This document shows positions 1 to 12,126 of a stretch of DNA of 64,000 nucleotides, in pieces (position 1 is the first letter of the stretch; each line of letters opens with the position of its first letter). The stretch spans positions 874,590 through 938,589 of the forward strand of contig CM020619.1 of NCBI GenBank assembly GCA_009829735.1, in the 5' to 3' direction. The notes below the pieces were generated by a model. It did no database searches. It was not told the DNA's origin and worked only from the letters and a program-made list of their open reading frames with translations. Source of the DNA: Pyropia yezoensis (taxonomy: Eukaryota > Rhodophyta > Bangiophyceae > Bangiales > Bangiaceae). The translations under genes were made by a program, and so were the position numbers.

Positions 1-1630
1 TCATACAGGGTTGGTCGTCCCCGAGTTGCTCGTTCTCGCCGGAAAACAGCTCCCAAAGACGGGGCACCACGTTGCACCAAAACAGGTGCATTGTGTCGTA
101 CGGGACGAGCTCTGGTCCTAACTCCCACGAGTACCGGAGAGCCGGGTACCGCAGCTTGTCGGCAGCACTCGGCGGGAAGAACAGAGAATGGCCCTTAAAG
201 CCCTCTTTCTGCGCCAGCGCCCGCACGGCAGTCTTGCTCTGTCCGGACCTGCGCGCGTCCTCGACCTTCGCGGCGCTCGCTGCGACGCTCGCCGCCGTCC
301 GCCGGGGTGTGGTACTCCCCTTGACGTCAAAGCATTGACGCTTTGCCGGAGGGGGGTGCTGGGGATCGTACGGGGGGTCAAACGGGGGATAGTAGTAGCG
401 GCTGCGAGCACGGACACCGGCGAAGACCCGAAACCGGCCCGGGTATTCACCGTTTCCCCCGACAGCGTTGAGCAGCTTGTCACCTGTCAGCATGTCCGTA
501 GTGAACTGGACGACCAGGGCGTGGAGGGTTTGGGGGTCGTCAAAGCCTGCGACGGCCACGCCAGGCACACCCGCGGCCAAGAGGTTGAGCTCCTCGGCAA
601 TTGGGTGGAGAAATGACTCCAAATCAGCCGGTTGACGTGGTCCCGGGGTAACTCCCAGTAGCAATTGCGACACGACTTGAACTCTTGCACCTGGATCAAG
701 GTTGAGAGTCGTGGCAATAATCGGCCAACCTTCAAATCCACGTTGTCTCCATGCTTGAAAACCATCCGTCGAAATGCTCAGCGCCATACACGTGTCAGAT
801 GGGAAGTAGCCCGTGGTCACCAGCTTGCGGAAGATGGCGCCGTCGAACCAATCTCGCAGTGTATCGGGTGGGCCTGCGGCAGCTGCTGCACGCGCCTCCT
901 TCATGGCCTTGACCATGTCGGCGCCCATGACGGAGTCGGCAAGCATTATTCGTAGCCAGGGCAGCAGGGGCCAAAAAGTAGCTTGCTTCTTTGGCTCTCC
1001 GCAGGCTCTGTATCGAGCGGCGCCGCACACGTCGCAGGCAGTGAGGTCGCGCCGCTCGGCTGTAAAAGCTACGCAGCCCGCCCGGCAGCAATCCACCTTT
1101 CGTGTGCGCAGGTTGACGCTCGCTTCCACCATGGACTTGAGGAGATGCGGGGTGCGGCAGGAGCCGGAATGGCGGGGCTGTAGCAGGTAGTCCTCCGTTG
1201 CGGCCCGGGACAGACAGTGCTCCGTAACGAAGGTGTAGGCTACGAAGTCGTCGATATTGTCTAGAAAAACCTATGGAGAGATACACACGCCATTCGTCAC
1301 TGACTCGTGCGTCTCGGGGACCGGCGCAGGCTGCTCGGCGGCCCCGCCGCTGTCACCTTCATCGCCATCTTCGCCATTCTCTGTGCACCCCGTAGCCCGT
1401 GGGGCATGATCCAGGGTGCGAGCCGTCGCCACTGTAGAGGGGGGTGCAGCCGCTGGCGAGGCAACGGCGGCCGCCGGGGGGGGGTTTTCGGCAGCTGCTC
1501 GTTTGCGTCGAGAAGGGCGCCCACTCCCTAGCCGCCTATGCTCGTACCACGTGGCACGACTAACTTGTGAAAAGTCCCCTGGTACACCCCCGCTGCACTG
1601 CGGGCAAAAGCATGCTCGTAGGTCCGCCAT
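1..1630 (-). CDS. Tnp2-type (CACTA-like) transposase, 3' end outside window, one in-frame TAG
   Basis: I translated the minus strand from 1630 to base 1. The first 119 codons (ATG at 1630-1628) begin MADLRACFCPQC. They end at a TAG at 1271-1273, and the same frame then stays open for 423 codons to the window edge. The second part carries hallmarks of the Tnp2/Transposase_21 family. A paired-cysteine zinc motif (CCRAGC then CDVC before ARY) lies near 1025-1095. An STDG block with the presumed first catalytic Asp lies near 757-780, followed by a WPIIATTLNL-like stretch. Further on are a PGPRQPADLESFLHP-like block and a DTMHLFW motif near the left edge. The family catalyses cut-and-paste transposition of CACTA-like elements. 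The TAG is either a nonsense mutation or lies in a short intron: an AG|G acceptor-like CCATAG|G sits exactly there. Upstream of 1630 the same frame is open to 2023 through proline-rich repeats, so the true start is uncertain. Terminal inverted repeats were not found. Confidence 0.82.
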
Positions 1631-1640
1631 GCGCGCAGGA

Positions 1641-1823
1641 CGGAGAGAGGCAGTTGGGGCAAGAGGGAGGAACGTAAGGTGGGGGGGGAGGGGTGCTAGA
1701 CCGATAGAGGCAGTTGGGGCAGGAGGGAGACGGGGGTGGTGGGGGAGGAGGGGTGCTTGACCGAGAGAGGCAGGTGGGGCAGGAGGGAGAGGGGGGAGGT
1801 GGGGGGGGAGGGGTGTTGAGAGG
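1641..1823. repeat. 60-bp tandem repeat, three units
   Basis: Three G-rich units start near 1651, 1711 and 1771 with exactly 60-bp spacing, each with CAGTTGGGGCAGGAGGGAG-like cores. On the minus strand they encode a 20-residue Pro/Ala/Leu-rich repeat in the frame just upstream of the transposase. They may be an N-terminal low-complexity extension or 5' flanking sequence of the element. Confidence 0.75.
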
Positions 1824-2029
1824 ACAGGCGCGGTGACGCTGCTGGGGGCAAGAGACGGCCTGAACTTGGGACCCCGAGGGGTTGATACACTTTTCCAAGC
1901 CAGCGTCTGAGGCGCGATGCTCGGTGCAAACGTCAGCTCGTCGTTTGGATGGATGCTTCTGGATGTGGAGGTCGCCTTCCAGAAGGGGTTTCCATGCTCT
2001 TCTGGAATGGTCCAGATGACCAATCAGGT

Positions 2030-2880
2030 GTCTCGTAGGATCCACAAGGCTCTCTATAGCTGTCAGGACCCCGTGATCCGGCGGTCGAATTGTCTAGATC
2101 GCGGTTTCTGGGTGCCCATGCCCCGTTATCGCGGTCTGATCGCGGTTCTGTTCCCATGGGGCTGTGCTCTCACGGAGATGGGGAGAGAGCCGTCTGCGAC
2201 TCCTTCTCGCGAGAAAGTCGCATTCTGCATGCTTTACAAGAGGCCACAAAAAACGGACCATATTCAGCGTGCACGAGTTGATACCTAGAGTGTCGAACGA
2301 TGAAGCGCCGGCCAGTGGCCACTACACTATAGCGTGCGCTTCTTTTGAGCTATCTTCGCTCTCGCACGGGTGTTTCCAGAGACTCTTTGTTTTTCTGCTC
2401 ATGTCCACAGTCCAAATGGCAAACCGATGGACCGGTTTCCAGCGAGGAGCCGGATGCGTACGGGCGGGGATAAAATTATCTCGTGTGCCTTCTTGTATGA
2501 GACAGACCTGCAGAGTGCGGCCATGCCTACCAAGCACATTCTGACATTCTTCAGAGCGTACGCGTAGCACGGTAAAACAATACGCGCGTAGTCCGCTTGG
2601 TCTTGAACACGCTTGGCAACCCTTGGTCTCGACCATCCCCGATAGTCCGCGGACTGCAAGGAAAGAATCCACCAATCAGATACACGCACGTGGCACACGT
2701 GGCGTTTTGGACTGATTATTTCAGAGCGTTATAGTCACGTGGGTGGGTGTGCCGTGACGTCAAAACCCATGAAGAGCACAACAGTATGCTGCTCATCGCT
2801 TGCGGATAGACGCGTCTCCTGACAGCGGTCCACCGCATGGATTGCAAGTGCGTAACGTTTTTCCGCTCCGGTTCGTTTAA
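2030..2880. other. Intergenic, no gene recognised
   Basis: Only short frames without recognisable motifs occur on either strand. This may be the 5' flank of the transposase element. I looked for a TAGTG/CACTA terminus and found no convincing pair. Confidence 0.5.
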
Positions 2881-2883
2881 TCT

Positions 2884-3233
2884 ATGGATTACATCAATGC
2901 GTTTCTTAGTACTTTTTTTGTATTGCGTTTTATCCAACCGTATCAATTATGTTATCAGTCAGGTCTTGAACGAGGGCTTTCACTATTTGAGCATGTAAGT
3001 CGATCGATTTACCCAACCAGGCGGACCCGAATGTGTGCAACCAGCAGGCGGCCGATGTGGCACTGCATGTCAAGCATTCATTTGAGGCAATCCGTGAGTA
3101 CTTCTCGCGCTCACCCTACGTCCTCACCGCCGACCAGTCGACGGGGCCGGATGACGACCAGTGCATGTTGCTGCTTCTTGAAGATTTCATGAGGTACGCC
3201 GCGCTGTCTGGCACGTTCATGCAGGGGGCTTAA
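2884..3233 (+). CDS. Candidate small two-exon gene, unknown function
   Basis: An ATG at 2884 opens a 37-codon exon ending at 2994, directly before GTAAGT. A second stretch begins at 3021 after ACCCAACCAG and stays in the same phase for 70 codons to TAA at 3231-3233. Splicing 2995-3020 would remove a 26-nt intron with good donor and acceptor sequences and give about 107 residues. The second exon has a normal amino-acid mix (QQAADVALHVKHSFEAIREY) rather than the Arg/Pro-rich look of chance frames here. An alternative is that only 3021 to about 3190 is an exon of a longer gene, since ATGAG|GTACGC could be a donor. I do not recognise the family and see no signal peptide or membrane segment. Confidence 0.25.
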
Positions 3234-5630
3234 TCTTTGGGCACTCCTGGCTCGGCCGTTATCGTACGCTTTGTGATATTCAATTCATGGGACCTGTGCG
3301 GGTAGTTGTCTCTCTTCCGGGGCTCACGTTCTGCTTTCGGAACATTAGGAGGTCGCTGGCTCGCATGGTCCCGTCATCCTGTGCTGTCGAGAGGTCCTCC
3401 TCAACGCAAAAGTCTATTCATTCCCTCATTGTCGCTGTGAAGCCGCCGATATGCAGTCGGCGACCATCGCAGCCTCAGCTTCGAGTGAGCTTTCATAGCG
3501 TTGGAGAGAGGGGATCCGTCTGAGGAAATACAATTGCCTCCACCGTCGCGGCAAAATTAGAAATGAAAGTCGATCAAGTATAATAACTTCTGTTGCGTAA
3601 TCATGATGTGTACAAGACCCCGATAGATTAATCCATAAATTAATCTATAGATTTGTTAGAAAACATCAATGTATACTTTTCCCCTCTGACAATCATGGTC
3701 CACAGCAGGGCTGTGAAGGGCATCAGAATTCGCCATGTGCATTGCATCGGAATGTCTCAGGTCAGTGAGTTTGTGTAGATGACAGTGGCCGTTAACGGAG
3801 CTAACTGACTTCATCAGACAGAGACGGGCGTATCAGGAAAGAACCACAGCCGACCGCCTCGAGCCAGCTATTTCTTGTAAGCCTTGTGCAATCCGACGCC
3901 CACAGCTAATCACAAGCGTTGGACGATGAGAAACAACAACGTTCGTTGTACTCCTCTGCGTCATAGCAAGAACATGGCGGAGCGACTACGAAAACTAAGA
4001 TGGTCAGTGGCCACATTGACGCGTTATTTAAGTACTTTCTTGATACGCTTGGGGTTCTTGGGCAAGTGTATCATAGATACTCTGGGATACCCACTCCCCA
4101 CCGAAGAGTGTGTATGCCTTGTAAGCCGATATCCGCCATGTGTATCGTGTAAACCCTTGATTTGATGCACTCGAAACACCCTTTTCCAGATACCCTTGAC
4201 CAGCCTTGGTCCACAGTCCTCCGCGGGAGGGTCTGGCCGTGAAGATCAAAAGTGATTTAATGTGCAAATCTGAGCCTTTTTGTGAGCTCCTCAATGCTGT
4301 TTTCTCTTTTTTTTTGTCCGACCCGGTCGAAGTCGAGACAAGGTCCATGTCAACTCGACTTCCCTGCCTCGTGTCTCTGCCTGGCAGTAGTGAGATTGCC
4401 ACGTTCAGAGGAATTGGTCGTGCATCCCGCCTGTTGGCTCGGGTGCCATGCACATACGAGATTTGTGATTGGACTAGGGACACTTTTGAATTTTGATTGG
4501 AACTTCCCGTGACATCTGAAAAGTTTTAAAACTTAGATTTGTCTGCTCGCCATGTATCTATCTGGCATGCGGTGAAGGGAGCGGCGTGTCGGACTGACGG
4601 CTTTGGACCTCGATGAGGAGCACTTGAGCGGAGACATACAATGATGGAGAGGGAGCGCTAAGGGGGTGAGGAGGGGGCGCCATTTTGTAAAAGGTGTTTG
4701 ATGGCGGCGTCGGCGTACGGCTTCCTCGGGCAGCTCTCGCAGATGACTCGATGAGAACGACGCGAGAAGAGTGAAGGCGAGGGGAGTGGGGGGGGGGTGC
4801 TGTTCAATGTAGAAAGAGGTGAGGCTCTGTGAGGAGCGGGGGCGTGGGGTATGTTTGCGTGGGTCGCAGCCGTCCCGCCGGCTGGCACACGCTGACCACG
4901 CCGCCGTGCTCCGAGGGCTTCACTTGGTTTACGTCGGGGAAGGTCATCACGGCGAGCCACACACAGCTAGCTCGCCGCTGCCGCGCGCTCCTCGAATAGG
5001 GAGTCGTGGTGCTGACGGAGCGGCCGACGGAGCCGCTCAACGGCCGCAAGGTGCAGTCCTACGGAGCGTAGCGCAGTGTGGCTTAAGCCAGGACCACGAG
5101 CAAGCGGGGTCCTGGCCCAAAACCTTGCTTTTAGCGACGCTGAGTTTGCATCGCGGGCGCAAGAAAGATTTCTGAGAATGCTGCGCAGCGCAACTTCTTG
5201 CAGGGCACAACAAGAGGACAACCCAGGTCGGCCGTGCTCTTTGGCGCGAGCGAAAAATCTCCCGTGACTGATCCTTACTCTTTCTCCGCTAGTGTCCAAT
5301 AGAACGGCCCGGATGACACCGCTGTCACGATTAAGAACATATGACTGGTCGCAGTTCCAAACGGATTGCTGGGAAAATTTTGTTCCTGCTCTGGGGGCGC
5401 CCTGCAGTGGGATACCGACCTGCATCGTCCGTCGCTTGTGGGTGCAGTGCTTGCTGTGCAGAACAGATCCCAGATGTAACGTTTTCCATTCCCTCTTCAG
5501 GGAGCGCTTCACAAGCTCGCAAGTTGTTCTGTCGATACCATAAGGAAGCTGAGGGTCGTGCGCTTTCGGCGCAGACAAGCACCATCCATGCGGGCTTGTG
5601 CAACTTGCATCTGGAAGCGTAATGCAAATT
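3234..5630. other. Intergenic, comparatively AT-rich, no gene recognised
   Basis: Composition is less GC-biased than the flanks, with AT-rich patches near 3590-3680 and 4290-4320. Frames on both strands are short and carry no motif I can name. A minus-strand stretch near 4860-4990 has protein-like composition but no support beyond that. Confidence 0.5.
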
Positions 5631-6540
5631 TAGTCCTCAAAATCGACGTTCTTCAAGCACTGAGAGGGGGGTTGCAAAATCCTGCGCAAGAGGAAAACAC
5701 CCGGAATGCAAGAAATCGGTGGTCCATCTTTAGACCCCACTGGGCAGGGCGGGCAGGAATGACTTTTGGGAACAGCTTGGAGGAGGGGGAAAGGGGGATG
5801 GGTGAGAGGGGACGAAGGTGGGGAAGAGACGGAGGGAGTTCCCGGAGGGCTGGTAGTCAGGGGACTACCAGCCGCTGCTGGGGGATGCCTTGGTCGGTGG
5901 CTGTCTAAACTCACGCGTACGTATAGCTGCGGACCTGCCAACGCCTCTCGGATGGGTGGCGGGAGAACGGGGGCCTCCCCGCATGCGTGATGCGGGGGGG
6001 TGACTGGGGTGCCTGTGGATGAAGAGCGCGAGAATGGACCAAATGAACAGTGAGAGAGGGGGCGGGTGCGGGGGCGGACAGATGGGCTTAGCGCAGGTGG
6101 CGAGACGGTGACGGGAGGCGACTATCTGAAATCTACCCGGGGCCAACATGTGTTGCAAAAGTCGATACAATAATAATATTTTGTTTCATTTTTTACGGTT
6201 GTCGAGGTCATGAGATGAAAGTTTTCCCCCAAGGATTCTATAGGCTGATGCCCGACGACCTTGCTGCGGTCGGGGCCATCCGTTAACAGGTGCGGCCAGG
6301 ATTGGCCGAGAGCTCGGCACGAGGTCCCCACGGTAACAGAGAGGTCAGATTCTATTGGCCAGCTGAAAGGGGAATCTCGTATGTGCATGGTACCTGAGCC
6401 CGCCCGTCATGGCGGCTCCGTCAGTGCTCTCAACCCAGCCCCGTCCTCCCCACCTCCCGGCCCTTGTTCTTCATTGTCCGCTGACCGTCGTCTTCCACTT
6501 GGCCACCACCCACGGTCCTTTTACAGACGCTTCCGCCCTA
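5630..6540. other. Intergenic, purine-rich tracts, no gene recognised
   Basis: Purine-rich stretches (5770-5860 and 5995-6100) alternate with ordinary sequence. A short inverted repeat around GCATGC occurs near 5976-6000. No coding support was seen. Confidence 0.45.
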
Positions 6541-9240
6541 CCACGATGACCGCCTCCACCGCCCCCCCCCCCCCCCCCCGATGCGGAACCCCCCGCCGCT
6601 GTCATTGCCGCCTGGACCGCCGCCGCTGCCGCCCACTACCGCACCCCCACCGCGCCACCGGCGCGGTCATGGCCACCCTGGACGCCACCGCCGCCGCCGC
6701 CGCCGCCGCAAGCCACCTCCCCTCCCCCGCCGCCGCCGTCCCTGGCAACGGTGGGGGGTATCCCACCGCCGCCACCGCCGCGGCCACCGCCTGCCGCCGC
6801 CGCCGTCGCGGCCAACCACCGAAGGGCGGCGGCTCGTGGCCGCGGCAGTGGCTGTGGCAATGACGGCCGCGGCGGTGACAGGGGCAGCGGGGCTGTGGCA
6901 GGGCGAGCGGTGGCGGCAGGGGCTGCGGGGTTGGGCGCTTGAACGGGGGAGGCGGCCCGGCCCCGCCGGCCCCTGCGAGACTATCGCAGCCGCCTGTGCC
7001 GGCCCCTTTGGGGACGGACTCAGCCGCCGCTGCGACAGCCCACGCCGCCGTGAAGGCGGCCAAGGGTGGCGCCGCGGCGGCGGTGGCAGTGACGGCGGCA
7101 ACGGCCGCCGGTAGGATGGCCACCGCGTGACTCACGGCATGATGGCTCTTGGCGTCGGCGCGGCGAGCGGCGGCGACTGAACTGGGCGGCAATGACGACG
7201 GCGACTGGTCGGCAATGGCGACAGCGGTTGGCCGCCTGGTGGCTGAGGCGTCGACAACGACGGGCCGCGGGGCGATGGTCGCCGCCTCCCCCACGCCGGC
7301 CGCCCGCGCCACGGCGGGGGATGCGGCGGGTGGCGGCCAAGGCGATGGTGGCGGCCGTGGGGGGGTATTCGCGGGTGGGGGATGGAAAACCCCCTCTTGC
7401 CTCTCCCTCAGCCATTACCAGGACCGCCGCCGGCAATGCCGACGGCCGTGGTGGGGCGGCCTCTAGTGGCGACCCGTCGGTCACAGCGGTAGCAGCCGGC
7501 CGCCCTGGGGCGACCGCGGCAGCTTCGGGAGCGCGGGTGGCCGGCGGCGGGCTGGCCGCGACGGCCGGGCTAGCTGCAGCGGGCTGTCGTGGGGGCGAGT
7601 GGTGGCGCCGGCGGCAGGGGGTCGGCGCTTGGAGGGGGGGCGCGACGACCCCCCCCCTCCGGCCTCTCCACGACCTTCTCGGCCGCCGGTACGGCCACCC
7701 ACGGCGCCGCCATGGCGGCAACTGGTGGGGCCGCGGTGACGTCGACGGCGACGAAGGCCGCTGCCCGGGTGGTCCCCGCGCTGGGCTGGTTGTCGGCGAC
7801 GTGCCGAAGTGGGACTCCCCGTGGCCATGACGCAGCGACCTGCGCGGCGATACTCTGCGGCGGCAGGTTGTGCGCCGCGACCGCGGGTGCGCCGGCCGCT
7901 GGGGAACGACCCGCCTCACGGGGGCGTGGCCACAAGACTTTTGGGCTGCGCGGAGGGGACGCGGCGCGCGTCGGGCGGTAGTTGCGGCTCTTGTGCGTAT
8001 TTTTCCTTGGGTGGCTGGCCTCTCTATTCTTGGACTGATGTGCGCGTTGACCCCGCGTGTTGGAGGGGGGACGGTCGAGGCGGCGCCGGCCGCCGCCCAC
8101 GTGGCAGTGCGGAGAAGGCACGCGGCCGCAGCGGCTCGCGCCAACGGAAAAGCTGTCGGGCGGCATGGGAGGTATCCATTCGGGGGGTGCGGCGAAGACA
8201 ATTTGAGGCTGGTCGGGGGGGACCGCGCATTCGCTCGGCCGGCGTTGCGACCGGTTTGTCGCCGTCTGGCGGCGGGCGCCCGCCCCACCTGAATGGGTTC
8301 CGGCGTCGGCCATGACGGATATAGGAGGGCGACGGTCGCCGCGCTTTCCGTTGCTGCTTGCGCCGTGACGGGAAAGGGCGGTTCTATCAGCGAGTGCCGG
8401 TCACGCCTATGCCGGCAGACGGCGACTGCAACGCTGGTGGCGCGTGAAGGCCCGGGGAGTATGGCCACGAAAGTCTGGGCCTGTCGAGGGGTGCGGGGCG
8501 GTCGGGTGGCCATTGTAGTGGCCGCCTGATCGGGCGGACAGTCCTGATGGACTGTGCTTGCGCACTACACGGGAGACAAAGGCTCCAGACGTAGGCGCCC
8601 ACCGTGGCCTGCTTACTGGTGTGAAGGCCCCGAGGGATGGGTGTGTGGGCGCTCATCGTGGGGGGCGGCTGCGCGGTGAGGTTCTCCCTTGCGCGCAGCT
8701 AAATACCCATGCACTTCTCCCTATCCTTGTGAAAATCCAGGCGGCGGGCGTCACCCCGTCCGAGTGGTGGAGCAGGTTTGCTGGTAGACCGCCGCGGGGA
8801 GGTAGGCGCGGGCGGCAGCAGCAAGCACCTGAGAGGCCGCCTTGGCCAAGGGGGGTACGGGGGCGCGCGCGAATTTTCGCGCCTCTGGCCCACTTTGGTG
8901 GTGCAGCGTGGGGAGCCCGCAGACAAGACAAACACGTTAGCAGCTGTGGACGGTGCCCCTACACACCAATGGCCGTCCCCGACCCACTCCTGCCGGCGGA
9001 GTGCGCGCCGAGGCGAGGGTAGCCCGGCTGAGGGGGGGGCGGGTGGCGGGCAGCCGTGCCGACGTGACGGCCCGAAGAGCCCGCCGGCGTTGTCGGGGGG
9101 GAGGGCATCGGCGCTACCCGACACACTCGGATCGGCGAGAGTGGTGGTGGGGAAGGGCAACGGGCGGCGAAAGTGAAGGTGGCGTAGCTCGCGGCGTCGC
9201 GACGCGGCCGTCGCCGCGCCCCCCCGCACAGTACCCACCG
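6540..9240. other. GCC-rich low-complexity region
   Basis: Runs of C (from about 6562), GCC/GGC triplet strings (for example 6690-6715 and 6770-6810) and very few stop codons dominate. Reading frames of 100-500 codons appear in several frames on both strands at once, all with Ala/Arg/Pro/Gly-only composition. This is what GC-rich DNA without stops produces. I see no conserved motif and call it noncoding or unresolved. Confidence 0.6.
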
Positions 9241-9265
9241 TTGCGTGGTCTCCCGGGCGGGACTT

Positions 9266-9365
9266 GGAAGAGGAGGCGGCTGGACACCAGCCGGAAGAGG
9301 AGGCGGTTGGACACCAGCCGGAAGAGGAGGCGGCTGGACACCAGCCGCCTTGGAAGAGGAGGCTG
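9266..9365. repeat. 27-bp tandem repeat cluster
   Basis: Three successive 27-bp units (9266-9292, 9293-9319, 9320-9346) differ by a single base. A partial fourth unit runs to about 9365. Each unit contains GGCGGCTGGACACCAGCC, whose inner part is an inverted repeat (GGCTGG ACA CCAGCC). Confidence 0.9.
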
Positions 9366-12126
9366 TTCGAAGTCCACCCAACGCGCGCCGCGTCGCTGTG
9401 AGCCGGCGTGCGTGGTCTCCCACCGTGGCGAGTGGGCGAGAGTAAAGTCCTTGTGTTGTCCCTCCCTCTCCCCTGCGCCCTCCCCTGCCGGTGTTATATA
9501 CCGGTGGGCAGCCGCGGTCCTCACCCTCAATCCCCCACTCACGCTCCCCACCCGGGGCCCAATCGGCCCCTCCAGACGATGCAAGCCGGTCGCCCCACCC
9601 GCGCGTCCTCGTCTCGCCACACGCTCCCGCCACACCGAGCTTCGCCCGCCCCACACCTCGGCGCGCCCTCCCCGCTGCGCGGTCCCCACGCTCGGTCCCT
9701 GCGCCAGTCGTCACGCTCCCCCTCGCCCCGCTCAGTCAGCTCCCCGTGGGGGACCAGCAGCGGGTCCAAACCCATGTCCTCTCCGCCGCACAGAGCGGCC
9801 CTGGCGTCGGCGCCTGTCTGCCACGCCGCTCGGCCAGCCCCCCGCGTTGGGCACCGCCCAACACCAACCCGTTCACTTGCCGTCTGCGGCGATGTTGGCG
9901 CCGGTGCCGCCCCGTCGCCCCGTCCGATCCGCCTGCCGCCGGCCGCCGCCCGAAGGCGGGGCCCGCCCCGGTCCCCCCGCTCGCTCCACCGTGGGGTCCC
10001 GCTCGTCCCCGCCCAGTCACTTGGCCATCGTCGTCGCCGCTTCCCCGCCGCAGCGACCCGCGGCCGCCGCTCGGCCCCGGCGGGTCGCGCCGCCAGCACC
10101 TCCGCTCCCCTGCCCGGTGCCCCGTGCCCCCTCGGCCGCGCCGTTCGTCACCCGGCGCGGCTCCGCCGCCCCCGCGGCAAGACCGCCGTCAGCGGCCAAG
10201 ACCCGCGGTGCGCGCCGGCTTCCCGCCCACGCCGCGGGCCATTCCTCCCCCTCCCCGCCGCCGCGGATCAATAAGACCCGCCGGCGGGGGCGCGGCCAGG
10301 CCACGTGGGGTGGCCCCCGTTGCTGGGGCCACCCCGCTCAACAGAGGCGGCTGGACATCAGCCGCCTTGGAAGAGGAGGCGGCTGGACACCAGCCGCCTT
10401 CTTGGAAGAGGAGGCGGCTGGACACCAGCCGCCTCCTCTTCCAAGTCTCGCCCGCATCCCCCACTTCATATCCCTCCCAGCCAGTGGGGTGGCGCCCTCC
10501 CTGCTGGGGCGCGTATGTACAGGTCACCTTCCCGGCCTTTCCACCTCTACCGCATTGTCTTCATGGGATTTCTACTGTCCTTGCTGAGCACCTGTCGTCG
10601 CCCCCTCCACCACCTGTCGCCACTGGCGGCGGCAGGTGGCGGCAGGTGGCGGGACGTGCGCATCACGCCCCCCCCCCCACTCGGCCGCCCATCATTTGGG
10701 AAACAGACGGGACGAGGCGGTGCCGCCGTCCACCGTGCGCCCCCCGCCAGCGCACAGGCTGCGAATATCCGCACTCGCGAGGACTGCGCGTATGCGCCAG
10801 CACAGTCCCTCCACTCTCAGCCTGCCCCCCTTCCTCCCCCATCATACGGTACGTCGAGGCCAGTGGCCGGGGGTGCGTTAAACGAAGGCACACATGCATT
10901 AACGTATCCTACTGCGTATCGCAGCAGCAGCAGGTGAAGAAGGGCGGGACCTGGTGTGGTGGGCAGGTCCGGCAAGGGCGGGGCAGGCACGTGGGCTTCT
11001 CGCCAATGGGAAGAGCCTGGCGCCGGATGTCGGGCGGGGCCACCCGCAATGGCTTGTGGCCTGCCCGTGTGGGGCAGAAGGGGACGTCTGGCCCCATATC
11101 TTTCTCGCGCGGGGCGGCAGCTGCCGCATGCGCGCACCCGACCCGGCCTCTGGCTGTGGGGCCCAGACACGTCGACCCTCTGGGCTCGCTGCGTGGGCGC
11201 TGCGAGTGCAGGGGCGGCGCCGGCGCCCCCCCCCCGCCGGTCGCCCCTCCACCGCCGGGCCCCCTTCTGGGGGCATTGGTGGAGGAGGGAGCCCTGCCTT
11301 GCCCTAGCACGGGTGACAAGGTCTACAGGAGACACGCCGGTGGATGGTGGGGAATTGGCCGCCGCTGGCCCGCCTCGGCCGGTGACGTTGCCCCGCGTCG
11401 GTGTTGTGTGCATGATTGGTCCTCACGGCGAGCCCTCGACCGGTGGCCTTGTCAGGCCCTCGCCGCTGGTATGCGTCAGCACCCAATGGGCACATACCGC
11501 CGCCGCCGGTGGGGGTGGGCGCGCGCCAGGAACACACCCACTCTACCCCCCTCCCACCCATATGCTCTTCTGTCGCACAGACCAATGCGTACAGCTATGC
11601 ACGCCCATCGCGTCGCGGTGCGAGCCGCCCACATGGCCTACTTGGCACGGTCTCCGCGCCCCCCCACCACCGTCCAAGCCCCTCAGAAAGGGGTGGCCTG
11701 ACCCTCCTCATTCTTTTCCGCACATTATGGCTGAATCAGCCCGGTGCGGGGGCGGCCACTACCGACGGGAACACGCAGCTCATCAGCAAGTGGGACGTGA
11801 GGGAGGATGCTGTGCGGGTGGGGGGACGGCCGTTGCCGGAGCGCAGGGCGTGGCTGCAGGTGCGCAGGGTTTGCCAGTGGGTTCCAGGGGGGCGGGTAGC
11901 CACCACCCCGCGAGGCGCTTGAACGGGGTGGCGCTCGGGAAGGGGCCGCCGACGAAGCACCCGGAACGAAGACTGCGGGACGGGACGGGCGGCGGGGCTA
12001 GTGGTCGCGGGCGCGCATCCTGGTCCACGGCCGCGGCAAGCCCACGCAACCTCCGTCCCCCCCCCCCCCCCGCAGGCCCTCCCTTGACCGACGAGGCGGC
12101 CGCTGGCAGCCCCCACCCACAGCGCC
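9366..12126. other. GC-rich intergenic region upstream of the metallopeptidase
   Basis: Long frames run through this stretch in several phases, one of over 700 codons on the plus strand. All have Pro/Arg/Ser/Ala composition, overlap each other and show no motif. A C-homopolymer run lies at about 12057-12072, shortly before the peptidase start codon. The promoter of that gene is presumably here, but I cannot point to a TATA box. Confidence 0.5.
10341..10445. repeat. Second cluster of the 27-bp family, ending in a perfect 45-bp palindrome
   Basis: Related units at 10341-10400 are followed by a perfect inverted repeat at 10401-10445. It has 21-bp arms starting CTTGGAAGAG and a 3-nt loop ACA (10422-10424). 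The palindrome contains the full 27-mer core and its reverse complement, so the dispersed tandem units look like half-copies of it. Confidence 0.9.

Noticed and set aside
6562..6715. Homopolymer C run and GCC triplet strings as a possible regulatory or CRISPR-like array
   Set aside because: Simple-sequence repeats without spacers; CRISPR arrays do not apply to this eukaryotic context.
7020..8513. A 497-codon minus-strand frame in GCC-rich DNA
   Set aside because: Overlaps equally long plus-strand frames with the same low-complexity composition; no start context or domain.
9491..11701. A plus-strand frame of over 700 codons, and another of about 540 codons at 8953-10587
   Set aside because: Both consist of Pro/Arg/Ser/Ala low complexity, overlap each other and opposing frames, cross the palindromic repeat and contain no motif. 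GC-rich DNA lacks stop codons, so length alone means little here.
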